Assembly: GCA_003117195.1 (NCBI GenBank)
Contig: BDSI01000013.1
Coordinates: 1,149,146 to 1,213,145, forward strand
Direction: 5' to 3'
Origin: Eudorina sp. 2006-703-Eu-15
Taxonomy: Eukaryota; Chlorophyta; Chlorophyceae; Chlamydomonadales; Volvocaceae
Length of the DNA: 64,000 nucleotides
Shown: positions 46,801-58,200 of the stretch, piece by piece
How the letters are laid out: every line of letters starts with the position of its first letter
Position numbering within the stretch: the first letter of the stretch is position 1
Notes under the pieces: model-generated
Seen by the model: only the letters and a program-made list of their open reading frames with translations
Told to the model about the DNA's origin: nothing
The model's database searches: none
Position numbers and translations under genes: made by a program

Positions 46801-47974
46801 TCCTGTCCCCGCATTTCCCGGCTTCATCTCCTTACATACCGTTGGTCGCGCCTTCCTCCAACCCGCTGACCCCTTCGGCCCTGTCCCTGTCGTGTCCGTT
46901 GATTGCATAACCCGACCACCCACCTCCCCCCCATGGGCTATCTTTCGTCGCTTTCCCTCCCCGCCCCCCCTCCCGCCCTGCCAGGCACCGACGGCACCCC
47001 CCACGAGAGCAGCAGTGACGTGATGGTCCGCATGCGGCAGGCGCTGTCCATCACGGAGACGCAGTACTTCGGGGAGGACGTGCTGTTCGTGTCGCCCGAC
47101 TCGGACTGCCTGTCGGTGCTGCAGGCGGCCGTGCTGGGGGTCGACCTGCGCCAGCACCGCCGCTTCGCCTTCCGGTGGGGACTCTGGGCGGCCTGAGGGG
47201 ATGCGGGGATGCGTGTGCGTGGGGGGGTCGTGGCCGGGGATGCAAGGGCGCTACTTGAATACCAAAAGGGGCGTCCAGGGGTGTCCGAAGGGGGCAGGGG
47301 CTGGATGGGGAAACGGGATGGGATGGGGAGATGCGACGTGGGGGTTAAAATGGAAAAAGAAAGAAACCCGAAACATACCCGAGGTGGATACAACTGGCGG
47401 TTTGTGCTGGAGTGGGAACCGGAGCGTTTGTGGGGAGCGACTAGTGTCGGGCCTGGGGCGGACTGCTCGGGAGCGGCGGGTTGTGGTGTGCGGCAGGTGG
47501 GACGTTGGAAGAAAATCAAGCTGAGGACGAACCCATCCCGGATACACCCGCCACATGTTCGAGGGCTGGGCTGTTGACCTCTCTGGAGGGAGCTGGGCAG
47601 CAGCCGGATGACCGGCCGCAGTGTTCCGCTATGCGCTGTCACACCACACCATCCATTGAGTTTGACTGTTGGAGACTGAAAGGGGGGTTCGGCAAGGGGT
47701 AGGTTATGCCCATTCACCGCCCTTCACATCGCCATATCGATCCGCTCCCCCTTTGCCCTCCGCCTTCCTCCCCGCTGGGCGCCCCCCTTCCGCCGCTGTA
47801 ACCTCACCTCCTTCCTTGCCCCCCCTCCGCCCCACCCCGCCCCGATACCTCTTTCCCCCCCTCTCCCGCAGCCCCGGGGAGGTCCGCCCGCTGCTCCTGA
47901 GTACGGAGGAGTTTGACGGGTCGCCCGTCAGCTTCGCCTGCCCCCGCCCGCCCCAGTGCGGCAGACCCGCCTGA
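43872..47974 (+). CDS. Histidine-phosphatase-fold (PGAM-like) protein with RAGES motif
   Basis: Six exons join in phase: 43872-44222, 45037-45141, 45890-46039, 46619-46733, 46985-47174 and 47872-47974, giving 337 residues. The fold is read from NNRYFLVRAGES at the start of the core, SELGKKQ, WPSITQNAYQTAEVVAYQLG, SRIVPEYSFLDARGLG and GEDVLFVSPDSDCLSVLQAA. The canonical LVRHGES has become LVRAGES, so the catalytic phospho-accepting His is Ala; similar RAGES proteins are known in land plants. The ~85-residue Pro-rich N-terminus ends in RRSLLLGGACVASTW, a twin-arginine-like signal that suggests import to the chloroplast lumen (inference). Enzymatic activity is doubtful. The C-terminus (CPRPPQCGRPA) is not recognised. 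The nearest TGTAA is at 48589. Confidence 0.88.
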
Positions 47975-48643
47975 AAGGGGGGACGGCGAGGGGCTAGACT
48001 GAGAGGGAGGGAGGGAGGCTTCGGCGCGCAGGGGTATGCTGTTGTGGCTATGTTTCTTGGTCTGATATTGTACTGGAGCCTGCTGAGGAGAGGGGGTCCG
48101 GGTAAGGGGGTCCTCATGAGCCGGCACTAAGGTCGGGAAGACCTGCTGGCGTAAACTCGAAGGCGTTTGGCGATGATATTGTGCAACTCATGGTGTTGTT
48201 GGTGGTGATACAGCAGTGTCCTACGACGGCAGGTGCTGAGGTTGGAGCCAGGGGGGAGGCCCCGCGCGGGCCGCGATGTCTTATGTTGCCGACGCAGGGA
48301 TGTTCTGCAGAAGGCAGGAGCGCGCGGCCGAGCAGGATGGGCGCGGTCACCGCCGCGGTCAAATGCGGCTGTCTGCTTCAAACTTTTCGAATACATATTT
48401 ATTTAATTTCATAATTTGTTCCGTCTGGGGTTCGCGTCGTGACAAAGAGGGACGTACCGTATGTGGCGGCAACCTGTCATATCGGGGGACGTCTGGCGGT
48501 TGCAGGCGGTTGGTCCGTCCCGCCTGCACCCACCCGACGAGTCGCGTCTTGAGCCGACAGCCTGCAGCCTGCAGGCAATCAACAAGCATGTAACCGATGT
48601 CCGACAGACACATGTTAACTTTATCAACCAACCAATTTTTGCC
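47975..48643. other. Region between the PGAM-like and GT90 genes
   Basis: TGTAA at 48589-48593 is the only poly(A) signal seen for the PGAM-like gene and lies 51 nt before the GT90 start. The frame upstream of the GT90 ATG is open back to 48461, so a longer N-terminus is possible. Confidence 0.5.
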
Positions 48644-51600
48644 ATGGTTCGGCAAAGGTCGTCGCCCACGCCGCAACGACGGCGGTCAGGAATGGCCCGC
48701 AGTCGCCTCCGCACCGCCGCGGCTGGGACCGCTGGGCCCATGGTGCTGGCGGTGGTGGCGCTGGTGGCGGTGCCTGTGCTCCTCGCATGCGCCCAAAGCG
48801 CCCCCACCGCTGCCGCCGCCTCGCGCTCCGCGGCCCAGCTGCCGCTCCCGGGCTCGTGCGGCCGTCACGAGCCGCTGCACCGCCAGATCGATGCGGACTA
48901 CACGTTCTGGGAGCAGCAATCCCCCGCCGGCATCAGCGAGGGACGGATGCGGGAAACGGTGCGTCGCCCCCGGGGGCGGGGCACTGCCTGCCGCCGCCAC
49001 CCCGCAGCGACCGCAACCTCGCCACCTAGACCGGGCCTCCTAGCCGGGCCTCCCAGCCGGCTACAACCTGTACTACTACTACCTAGCTGCTGAGTGGGAC
49101 GTGCGCGACAAAAGCGTGAAATCCCCTTCGGGCCCTTCTGTCCGGCCCTGCCTGTCCTCTCCTGCCGTCCGCGCGCTTTCCGCCAACCGTGCCTCGGCCC
49201 CCGCCAGGTGCGTCGGTTCGTTGCGCCGTACAAGTGGGGGATGCACTACGGCTTCATCGGTGGCCGGGCGTACATGCTCAGCCCGCCCCAACTCACCAGG
49301 CACGGCCAGGTGCGCGGCTGGTCCGAGCGGGGGCACCCCACTGAGGGCGGGTCATTCTGTACTTCCAGAGACTGCAGGGGGCAACGCCTCAGGGTTGTGG
49401 TTACGTCATCGGAGACGAACTACAGGCATACGATAGGCGTATGGCAGTTATTAGGAGCTGACGCAATAGCTTACCACCACACGCGCCCAGTGCCTCCTCG
49501 GCCTCGTCCCTCATCGGCTGTGCCCGCAAGTGCACCGCGCCGCCGTACAACACAACGCCTGGTTGCCGTACTTGTACAGCACACAACTCCCTCTCCGCAA
49601 GACTTCTTCCCTCCAATCCAAGCTCGTTGGACGCCGGGTCGGCCGGCATCCGTTGCCCCTCCATACCCCTGGACCTCTTCACCCAGCACCCCACGCTCCG
49701 AAGCCCCTGGTCCCGGCCGCCCCTGGCCGGTGCCCCTATTTCCTGTTAATCCCCAGCCCGTCACCCGCGGCCGCCCTGCAACCAAACCTGCCCGCCCCGC
49801 CCCACCCTGGCCCCGCCCCGCGCCACCCTGGCCCCGCCCCTCCCCGCCCCGCCCTGGCCCCGCAGGCCTTCCTGTCCCGCCACCTCGCCTACATGGAAGC
49901 CTTGATCGACCTGGAGAGCCGCTTCGGCGCCCTCATCCCCGACTGTGAGTTCGTCATCGTCACTGCAGATACCCCCAACGAGGTAGGAGGCGGCCGCGTG
50001 AGGGCGGCGGCGGGGGGAGGGGGGCCGGGAGGGAAAGGGGAACACGGTTGACTGGATCCCGCCTGGATTCCTAGACCTCGCCAGCCCGGGGTTCGTGTTG
50101 TGAGTGGTGCGGCGTGGTCGTGGTGAGGCCTGCCCGCGGGGCGCTTGTCCATCTGCGGTAGGACAGCCCGTCTTCCCGCCGCCGCTCAGCGCTATTATTT
50201 ACTACAGTATTGGCCAAGCAACCGCCCGACCGACCGACCGACCGACCGACCGACCGACCGACCGACCGCCCGACCGACCGACCGCGCAGACGCCCCACGC
50301 ACCCGGAGGCAACACCACCGTGGCATTGGCCCAGCACTGGAGGGGTGGGGTCGGAGGCCGCAGCGTCCGCGCGACGACTTACCCTGGAGCCGCGTTGCAA
50401 ACGAGCGCCGGTGGCAACCCCGCTCACATATCGCGCGGCTTCAGAGACAACGCATTCCTTGCCACCTCCACCTCCGCCTCCGCCTCCACCTCCACAAGCA
50501 ATGAACCCGCTCCTGGCGGCGGTGACCAAGACGGTGACCGTGCAGCCGCCTCGGACGCCGCCGCCGCCGCCGCGTTGGCGGCGGCGATGGCCGCGGCCTC
50601 GGAGGCCGCCATGCGCCGCCTGTACCAGCAGCGCAGCGGCATGACCCTCGGCACCGCCGCGGGCGCAGCGGCGGCCACCGGCGCGGCGGCGACCGCCGCG
50701 CACGTGCAGCCACCCCTGGGGGAGCCGGAGCAGGGCCTCACCGACGGGCCGTTTCCCGTGTTCCGGGCCTGCAAGTCCGACGCCTTCCCCGCCAACATCC
50801 TCATCCCCTCACACGACTTTTACAGCCTGCGGTACGACACCACGGTGCTGCAAGGCGCCGCCGAACTGGCGGCGCAGCTGCCCTGGACGAACCGCTCCGC
50901 TGTGGCCTACGCGCAGTACGATATGTGGGTCGCGGGGCGCGTCGGGCAGACTGTACGACGGGAGCAGGCCGCTAAACAGCTGCGCGGATTGGACAGTGAT
51001 GGGAATTGTTGGTTTGTGGCGGGTGGGAGTGCCGCCAATGGGCGGGTGCGGGCTGCTTCCGCCTACAAAACGGCGTCGCGCTGTGCTGTGCACAGCCGAC
51101 GCTGGCCAGAAGGGCGGACGCGCTGGTTCTGTGCAAGCCACGAGTGGCTTCTGTCCTAAACATTACCTGTGTACCTGTCCTTGCTTTGTTTGGGTCTGCT
51201 GTCGCAGCCATCCTTTCAGGACTAGACTCAATTTCTGTGTGTGGAGGGGGGGCAGGCGCGGGAGGGGGGGAAGGCGGGTGGGAAGGAGGGATATAGGAAA
51301 TTGGTGAACATATTCGAACTGCGCTGCTGCCAGAGCAATAGTCCGGTGAAGGGTGGGAGGGAGGGAGGTGCAGCGCACCAAATCGGTGCCGGCCGTGGGG
51401 GGTTTCACGGGACATGTGACAATCGTCCGCATACTGTGCTCCCGACTTCGCACATGTCCCGCACGTCCCGCAGGCACTTGCCGCGATACCGGCACCCGCT
51501 GGACCCCTTCACGCAACGCCGCGGCGTCGCCGGCTTCCCCCTCTGCGGTGGCCCCCGCGGCGGCGGCCTCTGCTTCGTGCGGCGCCACTTCCTCGGTATC

Positions 51601-52768
51601 GCGGAGGCTGCCGTGTCGTCCCCGGCCTCGTCGCCACATCACGGCTTGCTGGATGTACGGCAAACGCACCACGGCATCCCCGGCGATGAGCACAACCTCC
51701 TAGTCGACTTGCACGACGTGCCGCGGCATGTGGCGGTGGCGGCGGCGGCGGCGGTGGCGGCGACGGGGTCTCACGACGGTGGCGGCGCGCGGGGTGCTGA
51801 CGGCGTCACTGCAGCGGCGCAGGCGGCGGACCGGGATCCCGTCAGCGGCAGCCAAGCAGGCGGCGGCGGAGGGTTGCCGCACGGCGACGGAGGACAGGCG
51901 CAATACGGCGGCGGCGCGGGCCGGAGGAGCCTGCCGACCTACCTGGAAGCTGCGGCACAGCACCGGGTGCTCGTCCATCTGGACGGCCGGGGCCTGAGCT
52001 CGTCCCTGGAGCGCTTGTTGGCGCTGGGCAGTGTCGTACTGGCGGAGCAGTCCGGGTACTACGGGTACTTCCACCGGGTGAGTTCTACCGGCTGACAACA
52101 ACAACCAGGACAGGAAAGGCGAGAGATGTGGCGAAAGGGACATTTTCCCCTGGAGGGAGGTCACAGTCAGAGAGGGGTCCTGGGTACGGTACCCAGGATC
52201 TAGGCTGGCATCAGCCTATGTGGCACAACATTTGATAACAGACACAGACGTACGGTTTTGTGTTTGGCTAAGTCGACATGTCGGGGACGGCTGTCCGCCC
52301 TCGGCCCAGCGCCGACGGTAACACCATCCGTGCGGCTGACGGGCTCCAGACCGTTTGAGCCGTCGCCGCCGTGTGGTGTTTCTTTTGACGGCGACGACGT
52401 GCCTTGCCGTGCCCCTCGACGCGTGACTAATGCAGGCTCTGAAACCGTACGAGCACTACCTGCCGTGGTGGGAGCAGTACCCGGACGACATCTTCAGCCG
52501 ACTGGAGTGGGTACGACAGAATGAGGAGGCGGCCGCGCGCCTGGGTGCTTCTGGCGCTGCCTTCGCCCGGGAGCACCTGTCAGCGGCGGCGCGCGACTGC
52601 TACTGGCTGGCGCTGCTGCGCCGCCATGCCGCGGCGCTGCAGTACACGCCCTCCCTGGCGCGTTTCCCGAGCGCTGTGCCGCTGCGGCGCTTCCGTGATG
52701 AGCACGTGGTGCGGATGACACCAGGGCGCGGTCAGCGGCCGCTGACTGGACGGCCCTTTGAGCCTTGA
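48644..52768 (+). CDS. CAP10-domain glycosyltransferase (GT90 family)
   Basis: Six exons: 48644-48958, 49208-49309, 49866-49982, about 50290-50924, 51474-52077 and 52436-52768, giving about 700 residues. The N-terminus has a basic stretch and one membrane segment (MVLAVVALVAVPVLLACA), a type II Golgi anchor. CAP10 features follow: CGRHEPLHRQIDADYTFWEQ, PDCEFVIVTADTPNE, FPANILIPSHDFYSL, LPWTNRSAVAYAQYDM, then HRVLVHLDGRGLSSSLERLL, LGSVVLAEQSGYYGYFHR and ALKPYEHYLPWWEQYPDDI. GT90 enzymes transfer xylose or glucose to proteins or glycans in the secretory pathway; the acceptor here is unknown. Exon 4 may start later than 50290 because its first part is Ser/Thr/Ala-rich. Its donor (GTGGGT at 50925) was chosen by phase. 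Exon 5 has a ~90-residue Ala/Gly insert. Confidence 0.85.
49788..49865. repeat. C-rich minisatellite before GT90 exon 3
   Basis: Imperfect CCCTGGCCCCGCCCCG-type units run right up to the acceptor. Confidence 0.85.
50225..50284. repeat. (CCGA)n microsatellite before GT90 exon 4
   Basis: About 60 bp of nearly perfect CGAC/CCGA units end 5 nt before the exon start proposed at 50290. Confidence 0.95.
51292..51305. repeat. Second copy of TATAGGAAATTGGT dispersed repeat
   Basis: Identical to 4209-4222; both are preceded by a G-rich run and followed by GAACATA in their units. Confidence 0.7.
52178..52198. repeat. 21-nt palindrome in GT90 intron 5
   Basis: TCCTGGGTAC and its exact complement flank one central G. 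Confidence 0.9.
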
Positions 52769-55277
52769 CATGCGGGTTCGGTCCGCCGCCGTGCACCCGG
52801 TGGGTAGGCTGTAACCTGGGCGATGGGCGGATACGGACCAGGGTTTGCGGTGTTTGCGGTATTGGTTACAGGTTTGGTATGGATGGGTGCAGCCGCATAA
52901 GAGGGGCGGCGAAGGGGGAAGGCGGCTGAGGGGTGCTCGGTGAGGAGCACGTGTGCTGCGGGACAGGAGCGGTCGAGTGGGCTTCCAGGGCTGGGCAGGC
53001 GCTGCTGGTGTTGGGTGGTGAGGACCTTTACGGGGCGCGCGCGTAGGCAGCGAAACGAGGCGGTCACGTGTGACAGTCACTGGAGGCGTACCGGATGGCG
53101 AGTCTCCTTTGCGGGCAATGCGTGAGGACGAGAGGGGATGGATAACAAGTGACGGTGGGAGGGCGGTGGCTGGTGGCCGGGAGGCCCTCCCCTACTACGG
53201 GGTCTAGGATCCTTCCTGTGGGGCGCCCTGACTAGGGCCGTGCACGAGCGGGAAACTGTAGGCGGTAGGTGGTCGTAGACGCAGCGCTGCAAGCGTGCGG
53301 CTGCTGATGGACAAATGCCCGCCTCACAGGGGCGGTGGATGCAAGTTAGGCGCCGCCAGCATGGCGGGCACAGCAGGCTGAGAACCTAAGGTAATTGGTC
53401 ATCATCATGACGTGGGCGGAGGCTGCCCTGGATTTCGAGGGGCCCGCTTGTTTGGAAGCGCATGGCTGCTGGGCCGCTGCTCGGGCGCTGTGAGGTCCGC
53501 GACATCCTTGGCGGAGTGGGGGAGGAGTGGGGGAGGACACACTGCGGGCGTTCGCTGCCGTCCAGTCACGACTGCGTAACAATGCAAGTGTGCACGTCGT
53601 TCATCAGGTTGCGCCGGATGCCAGGCTCGGTCATTTGGCAGCCGTTTGGGTGAACCCCCCACATCAGCCGCGGTCGTCTGGGGAACAAGATCGCGGAGGC
53701 AATCCACACACCCGCTTTGGTGGCAACGCTCCCAACCTAACCACCTGGGGGGCCCACACTCCCGTTGTACGTCTGCACCCAACCAGCTCGTACAGCCGCA
53801 TGCCATGAGGCCCGCCCAGGTCAACCTGCACCCATGTGCCCCTTCACGTCGCCGCGGACAGCTCTGCCCTTTGCGCCGCTCCGCTTCGGGGGCGCCGCTG
53901 GCCATCCGCCCAAAGCGCGCCCAGGGCCCGAAGATTCCATGGCGCAGCTCAGGCGTTCGGTCGCTCCACCCCACCTACCTCAGTCCAGCGTCAGAAACGC
54001 ATTTTAACAGTGAAATCTTATGCCCGGCCCCAGTACTGGCCACGAAAACAATACAACGCAAAAAGTACTCCGTCGCAACACATGCCTCTAATTGTCAACC
54101 CAGACGTGGGCGGGATCTGTATCGAGCGCGCAAACGGGCGACGCCAGCAGGTCAGTTGGACAGCACCAGCGCAGCGGGCCATTTTCTGTACAAGGCGTGG
54201 TCTAGAAGTTCGTTCAAGAACCATCGCACGCCCGCAGTCGTCGTGTGGGCAGACGACCGCACGGCCAGCCAACCGCACCTCCAGACGCGAGGGGGAAGCA
54301 GCGGGAACCCAAGCAACCCTCTCTTCGCCGGGAGCCTGGAACACCTCATCTCATCTTAGGGGCACCCCGCCGCTCATGTCGTCTTATGTTAATGACCGGG
54401 CATTGACGACGCACGCAACTTGGTGAGGACCAACCAAAGCGTCGCCGGGGTATAAATAGCCTAACTCGCCGGGAATCACCTAGTATCTATACATCAACAG
54501 TGCTTGAGAAAAGGTGCGGCAGCGAAGAGACAGAGGCGGCAAAATCCGCCCACGCCGTTGCCAGAGAAACTGGGTGCGGTGCCGACGTGTCGTCGCCTGT
54601 GTGCGGGGTGGCTTGCTGCTGTCATCGTTACGTGGATGGCGAGCACTTTGCATTTGTGCCCATCACAATATCGCACATCAACAAAGCCCCATGCATATGT
54701 ATTAAAGACATATCCAACGCCGCAGTCGAGAGCGTGACAACAGGCCCTCCCCGCTGCGCGCGCGAGGCGCGCCAACAACCCCAACCTGCCGCCCGCCTCG
54801 CGCTCACCACCGCGAGTCCACGACCCTCCTGCACTCCAAGGAAAGCAGCATCGCCGAGCCCGCCGCTGCAGGCCACAACCCTCACCCCAAACAACAATTC
54901 CACGCCATCGAGTCCCCCTGGGACGCAGTCGAGCTCTCGACGCCAAGGGCCAGTTCAGTGGGACGCTCACTCAGTGGGCAGCGTGCATGCTCCGTCTCCG
55001 TGCGCGCCCGGGCAATTCCATCCCTGGTCATGTCCCGGCTGCGGCCGATGCCGCCCCTCAGGCCAAGTAACCCCCCGGTATCAACCCAACGCACCCACCC
55101 CGATCGATTGGAGGTCAGTTGCCCCCCAGGAACGGATGTCCCCCGGGTCAGCCCTCAGCCAGCCGTCCACCGCTGTCTCCACAGCCCATTCCAGGTGGTG
55201 TGGCCCAGTGCAGTTCCACCTGGCCTGTTCCCAAGACACCCAAGACCTGGCGCCAAAAGCCTCCATGCAAGCGATGC
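52769..55277. other. Convergent 3' region between GT90 and CBP60-like genes
   Basis: This is 2.5 kb without a supported gene. TGTAA for GT90 is at 52810-52814. A clean TATAAATA at 54451-54458 on the plus strand has no recognisable gene behind it; the 265-codon ORF from 54500 shows no family motifs. The only TTACA for the minus-strand gene is at 52866-52870. Confidence 0.5.
52810..52814 (+). promoter_or_regulatory. Poly(A) signal TGTAA of GT90 gene
   Basis: It lies 42 nt after the stop codon. Confidence 0.7.
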
Positions 55278-58200
55278 TTACGAGTGACCGGCAATGACGT
55301 TGTCGACGTTATCCAAGTCCAAGGATATGCTGTGCAGCTTCGATGCCAGGCCCGCGGGGGCCCCGTGGAAGCCGTGCCCGCCCGGGCCCGCGCCCTCGGC
55401 GCCGCCGCCGTGCACAGCCCCGACTGCACCGCCGCCGGCGGCGCCACCAGCTGCCGCCGCGTCCGCCTCCAGCAGTGTGCCCGCGCCGTCCGGTGGCGGC
55501 GCCACGTCAAGCATGGTGTACGAGTTGATGCCTCCCAGCTGACTGGCGGCGCCGTTGATGCCGTGCAGCTGCTGTATCCAGTCATTGGACCGGAAGGTGT
55601 CGCCGCCGCCCAGGCCATAGGACGACATGTTGCGGTCCATGAGGTCATCGGTCTTCAGCATCTCAAGGCTACTCAGCATGAGCGAGCCGGTGCCGGCGCC
55701 CGGCTGGCCGTGCCCGGCGGCGCCCATGTTGTGCGCAGTGGAGCCGTGAGGGTCTGCGGAACAGGCGGAGGTGAGGGAGCGGACGTTACGACGAATCAAG
55801 GGAGTGGGCGTTCAGCGCCCGCGGTCTCTGCATCTGCAGAGACCGGCCTATGCGCCTACACCCCGAGTCAACTGCAGATGCAGAGTGCAGAATGCAAGCA
55901 GGCAGGCAGGCGAGAACAGCTACCCACCGTTGGGGTTCTGGCCTGGGTGCGGCCCGACCGCGCCAGCCGCAGCGTCGTGCGGGCTGGCCGCCATCCCCGG
56001 GAACTTGGGGAACGAGTCCGCGATGTTCTGCATCATGCCAAGGTCCGCAGCAAAGGGCGAGCGGCCCGCGCTGTTGGAGCTGCCGCCCGAGGGGGCCGCC
56101 GCCGGGGGCTGTAACCCGCCAGCGCCCATCATGGCGCCTGGCTGGCCGCTCATCATGCCACTGCTGGTGCCGCTGCCGGGGCCCCTGGAGGCCGGGGGCA
56201 AGCTTGCGCCCCGCTCGCGCCCGGAGGCCGGGGGCGGACCAGCCTGCTGCTGTTGCTGCTGCTGCGCCGCCTGTAGCGGCTGCTGCTGCTGCTGGCCCTG
56301 CTGCGGCTGCGGCGGACTGAGCATCGCAAACGGCGAGGAGTTGCTCGGGCGATGCGCGGTCGGGGCGCCCGCCACCGGCAGCACCCGTGGCGGCAAGCCC
56401 AGGCCGCCAGGCACGCCCACGCCGTACGGTGCGGCACCCTCAGCCTGGCCGTACGCGATACCAGCCTGCGCGTACATCTCCCCGCCGTAGCCCGGCGGCG
56501 CACCGGCCACCGCAGTCGACAATCCGCCAAGGACCGGTGAAGTCGGGCCGCCAGGCACCCCGTACGCTGCCGCGCCGGGGGCCACCCCCACCAAACCCGG
56601 GCCAGCCATCACCGCCCCAGGCAACAACCCAACGCTTTGGGGTGCCGCCGGGCCTGCGGAGGGGCCCGGGACCGCCACCGGCGCTGCCGCCCCCGTCGAC
56701 AGCGGCCCGGGCCCCGCCGGGCCGTCCTCTCCCTCCCCGTAGATGGCCCAGTTGGGGTGGTTGGCCATGTACCAGTTCTGCACTGCGGTCTGCTTGAGGC
56801 GCGGCACCGCGTTGAAGTCCGCGGGCGCGAGGGCCTGCAGCGGCACCATCTGGTGAGGCGCGTCGGCCGTCTGGCCCATGTGCACCACACCTGGAGGGGG
56901 CAGGGGGGAGGCGGGGAGAGGCAGGTGGTCCGGGACCAGGGACAGGGCCGCGGCGCGATTGAAGCCTTGCGGGTCGAGTGGTCGTAACTGACAGACGGCC
57001 CAAGACGGGGACTGCGGGAACGAGACTGACCGGTGCTGTTCGCTAACGCAGCCCTGATGGGCGATGACAGGCTGTTGGATACCTGCTGACAGTTGGCAAG
57101 CCGTGGATGAGAGCCCCCACCTATTGACGCCCCATGAGCCGCACTGATGTAGAGTTTTAGGTCCCCCATGACTCCCCTGGGCCGCACTAACGCATCACCA
57201 GCGGGTCGCTTGGTCACCAGGGTCGCGCGGACGCCGACTGGGACGGGGTGCCTCTCTCTGGGGCTGAGAAGCGGGCAGTGCATATAAAGCGGTAGGGAAA
57301 CCGGGCCGCGGCGATAAACGGCAAACTGATCCCCAGCGTCATCCGCGCTTACCGATGGGGTTGTCCATCTGGATGGCTCCGTTCTTGCACGCGTACAGCA
57401 GCCCCAGCCGCAGCGGCGTCCACCACCACACCCGGTTGCGGAAGTCCGGCACCACCGCGCTCAGAGCGTGCTGGCACACCTCGTCCCACTTCTCCGGCGA
57501 CAGCTTGAGCACGTGACGCAGCTGTGGAGGGCAACACACACAAGGAGACGGGACCGAGCCGCATGAACCCATCAGACGGATCGTGGGTGGCAAGACATGA
57601 AGAGTCACGCCCTCCAGACATGCGCGCTTAGGCATCGAGTCGTCGAGTCTCCGCAAGTACACGATACGCGCACAGAAGAGGGAGCGCCGAAAGCGCCCGC
57701 ATGATACACTACGGAGGAGCAAACAGGTGTGTGTCGTCTCCTGCACATCCCTCCCGTTATGCCACGAGGGATGTCCGAACCAACGCACCTTGTTCTTAAG
57801 GTCGTTGTTGTTGTCACTCATCTCCACCAGCTGCCGGAACTGACCCACCTTGTCCACGCGCACAAGCTGGTCAGGCAGTTTGACATCGAAGCCTGCGGAA
57901 ATCGGATGAAAACGGCGCCGCAATAACTCGTCCTGTTGGCGCGGGGAACAATCCGTGAAAGGTGGACCGTCTCGCGGAGCACACAGACGCTGACAGTCCC
58001 TGAACGGGCCCGGACTGCAGGTCGGCGCCGCGGCCGCATCGAACCGCATGTGGACACGCTCCGCTCCGCCAGTGCACGACTCGAAACAACGACAACGACT
58101 GCACTGCTATTCGTCGTTCACCGTGGTGTTGGCGCAGAATGCAGCTCAACAGGTGTTGATGACGAGGGCGGCTGCAGGGTAACAGAACGGAGGGAGTGCT

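Noticed and set aside
54500..55297. 265-codon plus-strand ORF behind a TATA box
   Set aside because: It has no domain or splice support and overlaps the end of the CBP60-like gene; only the TATA box is kept as an observation.
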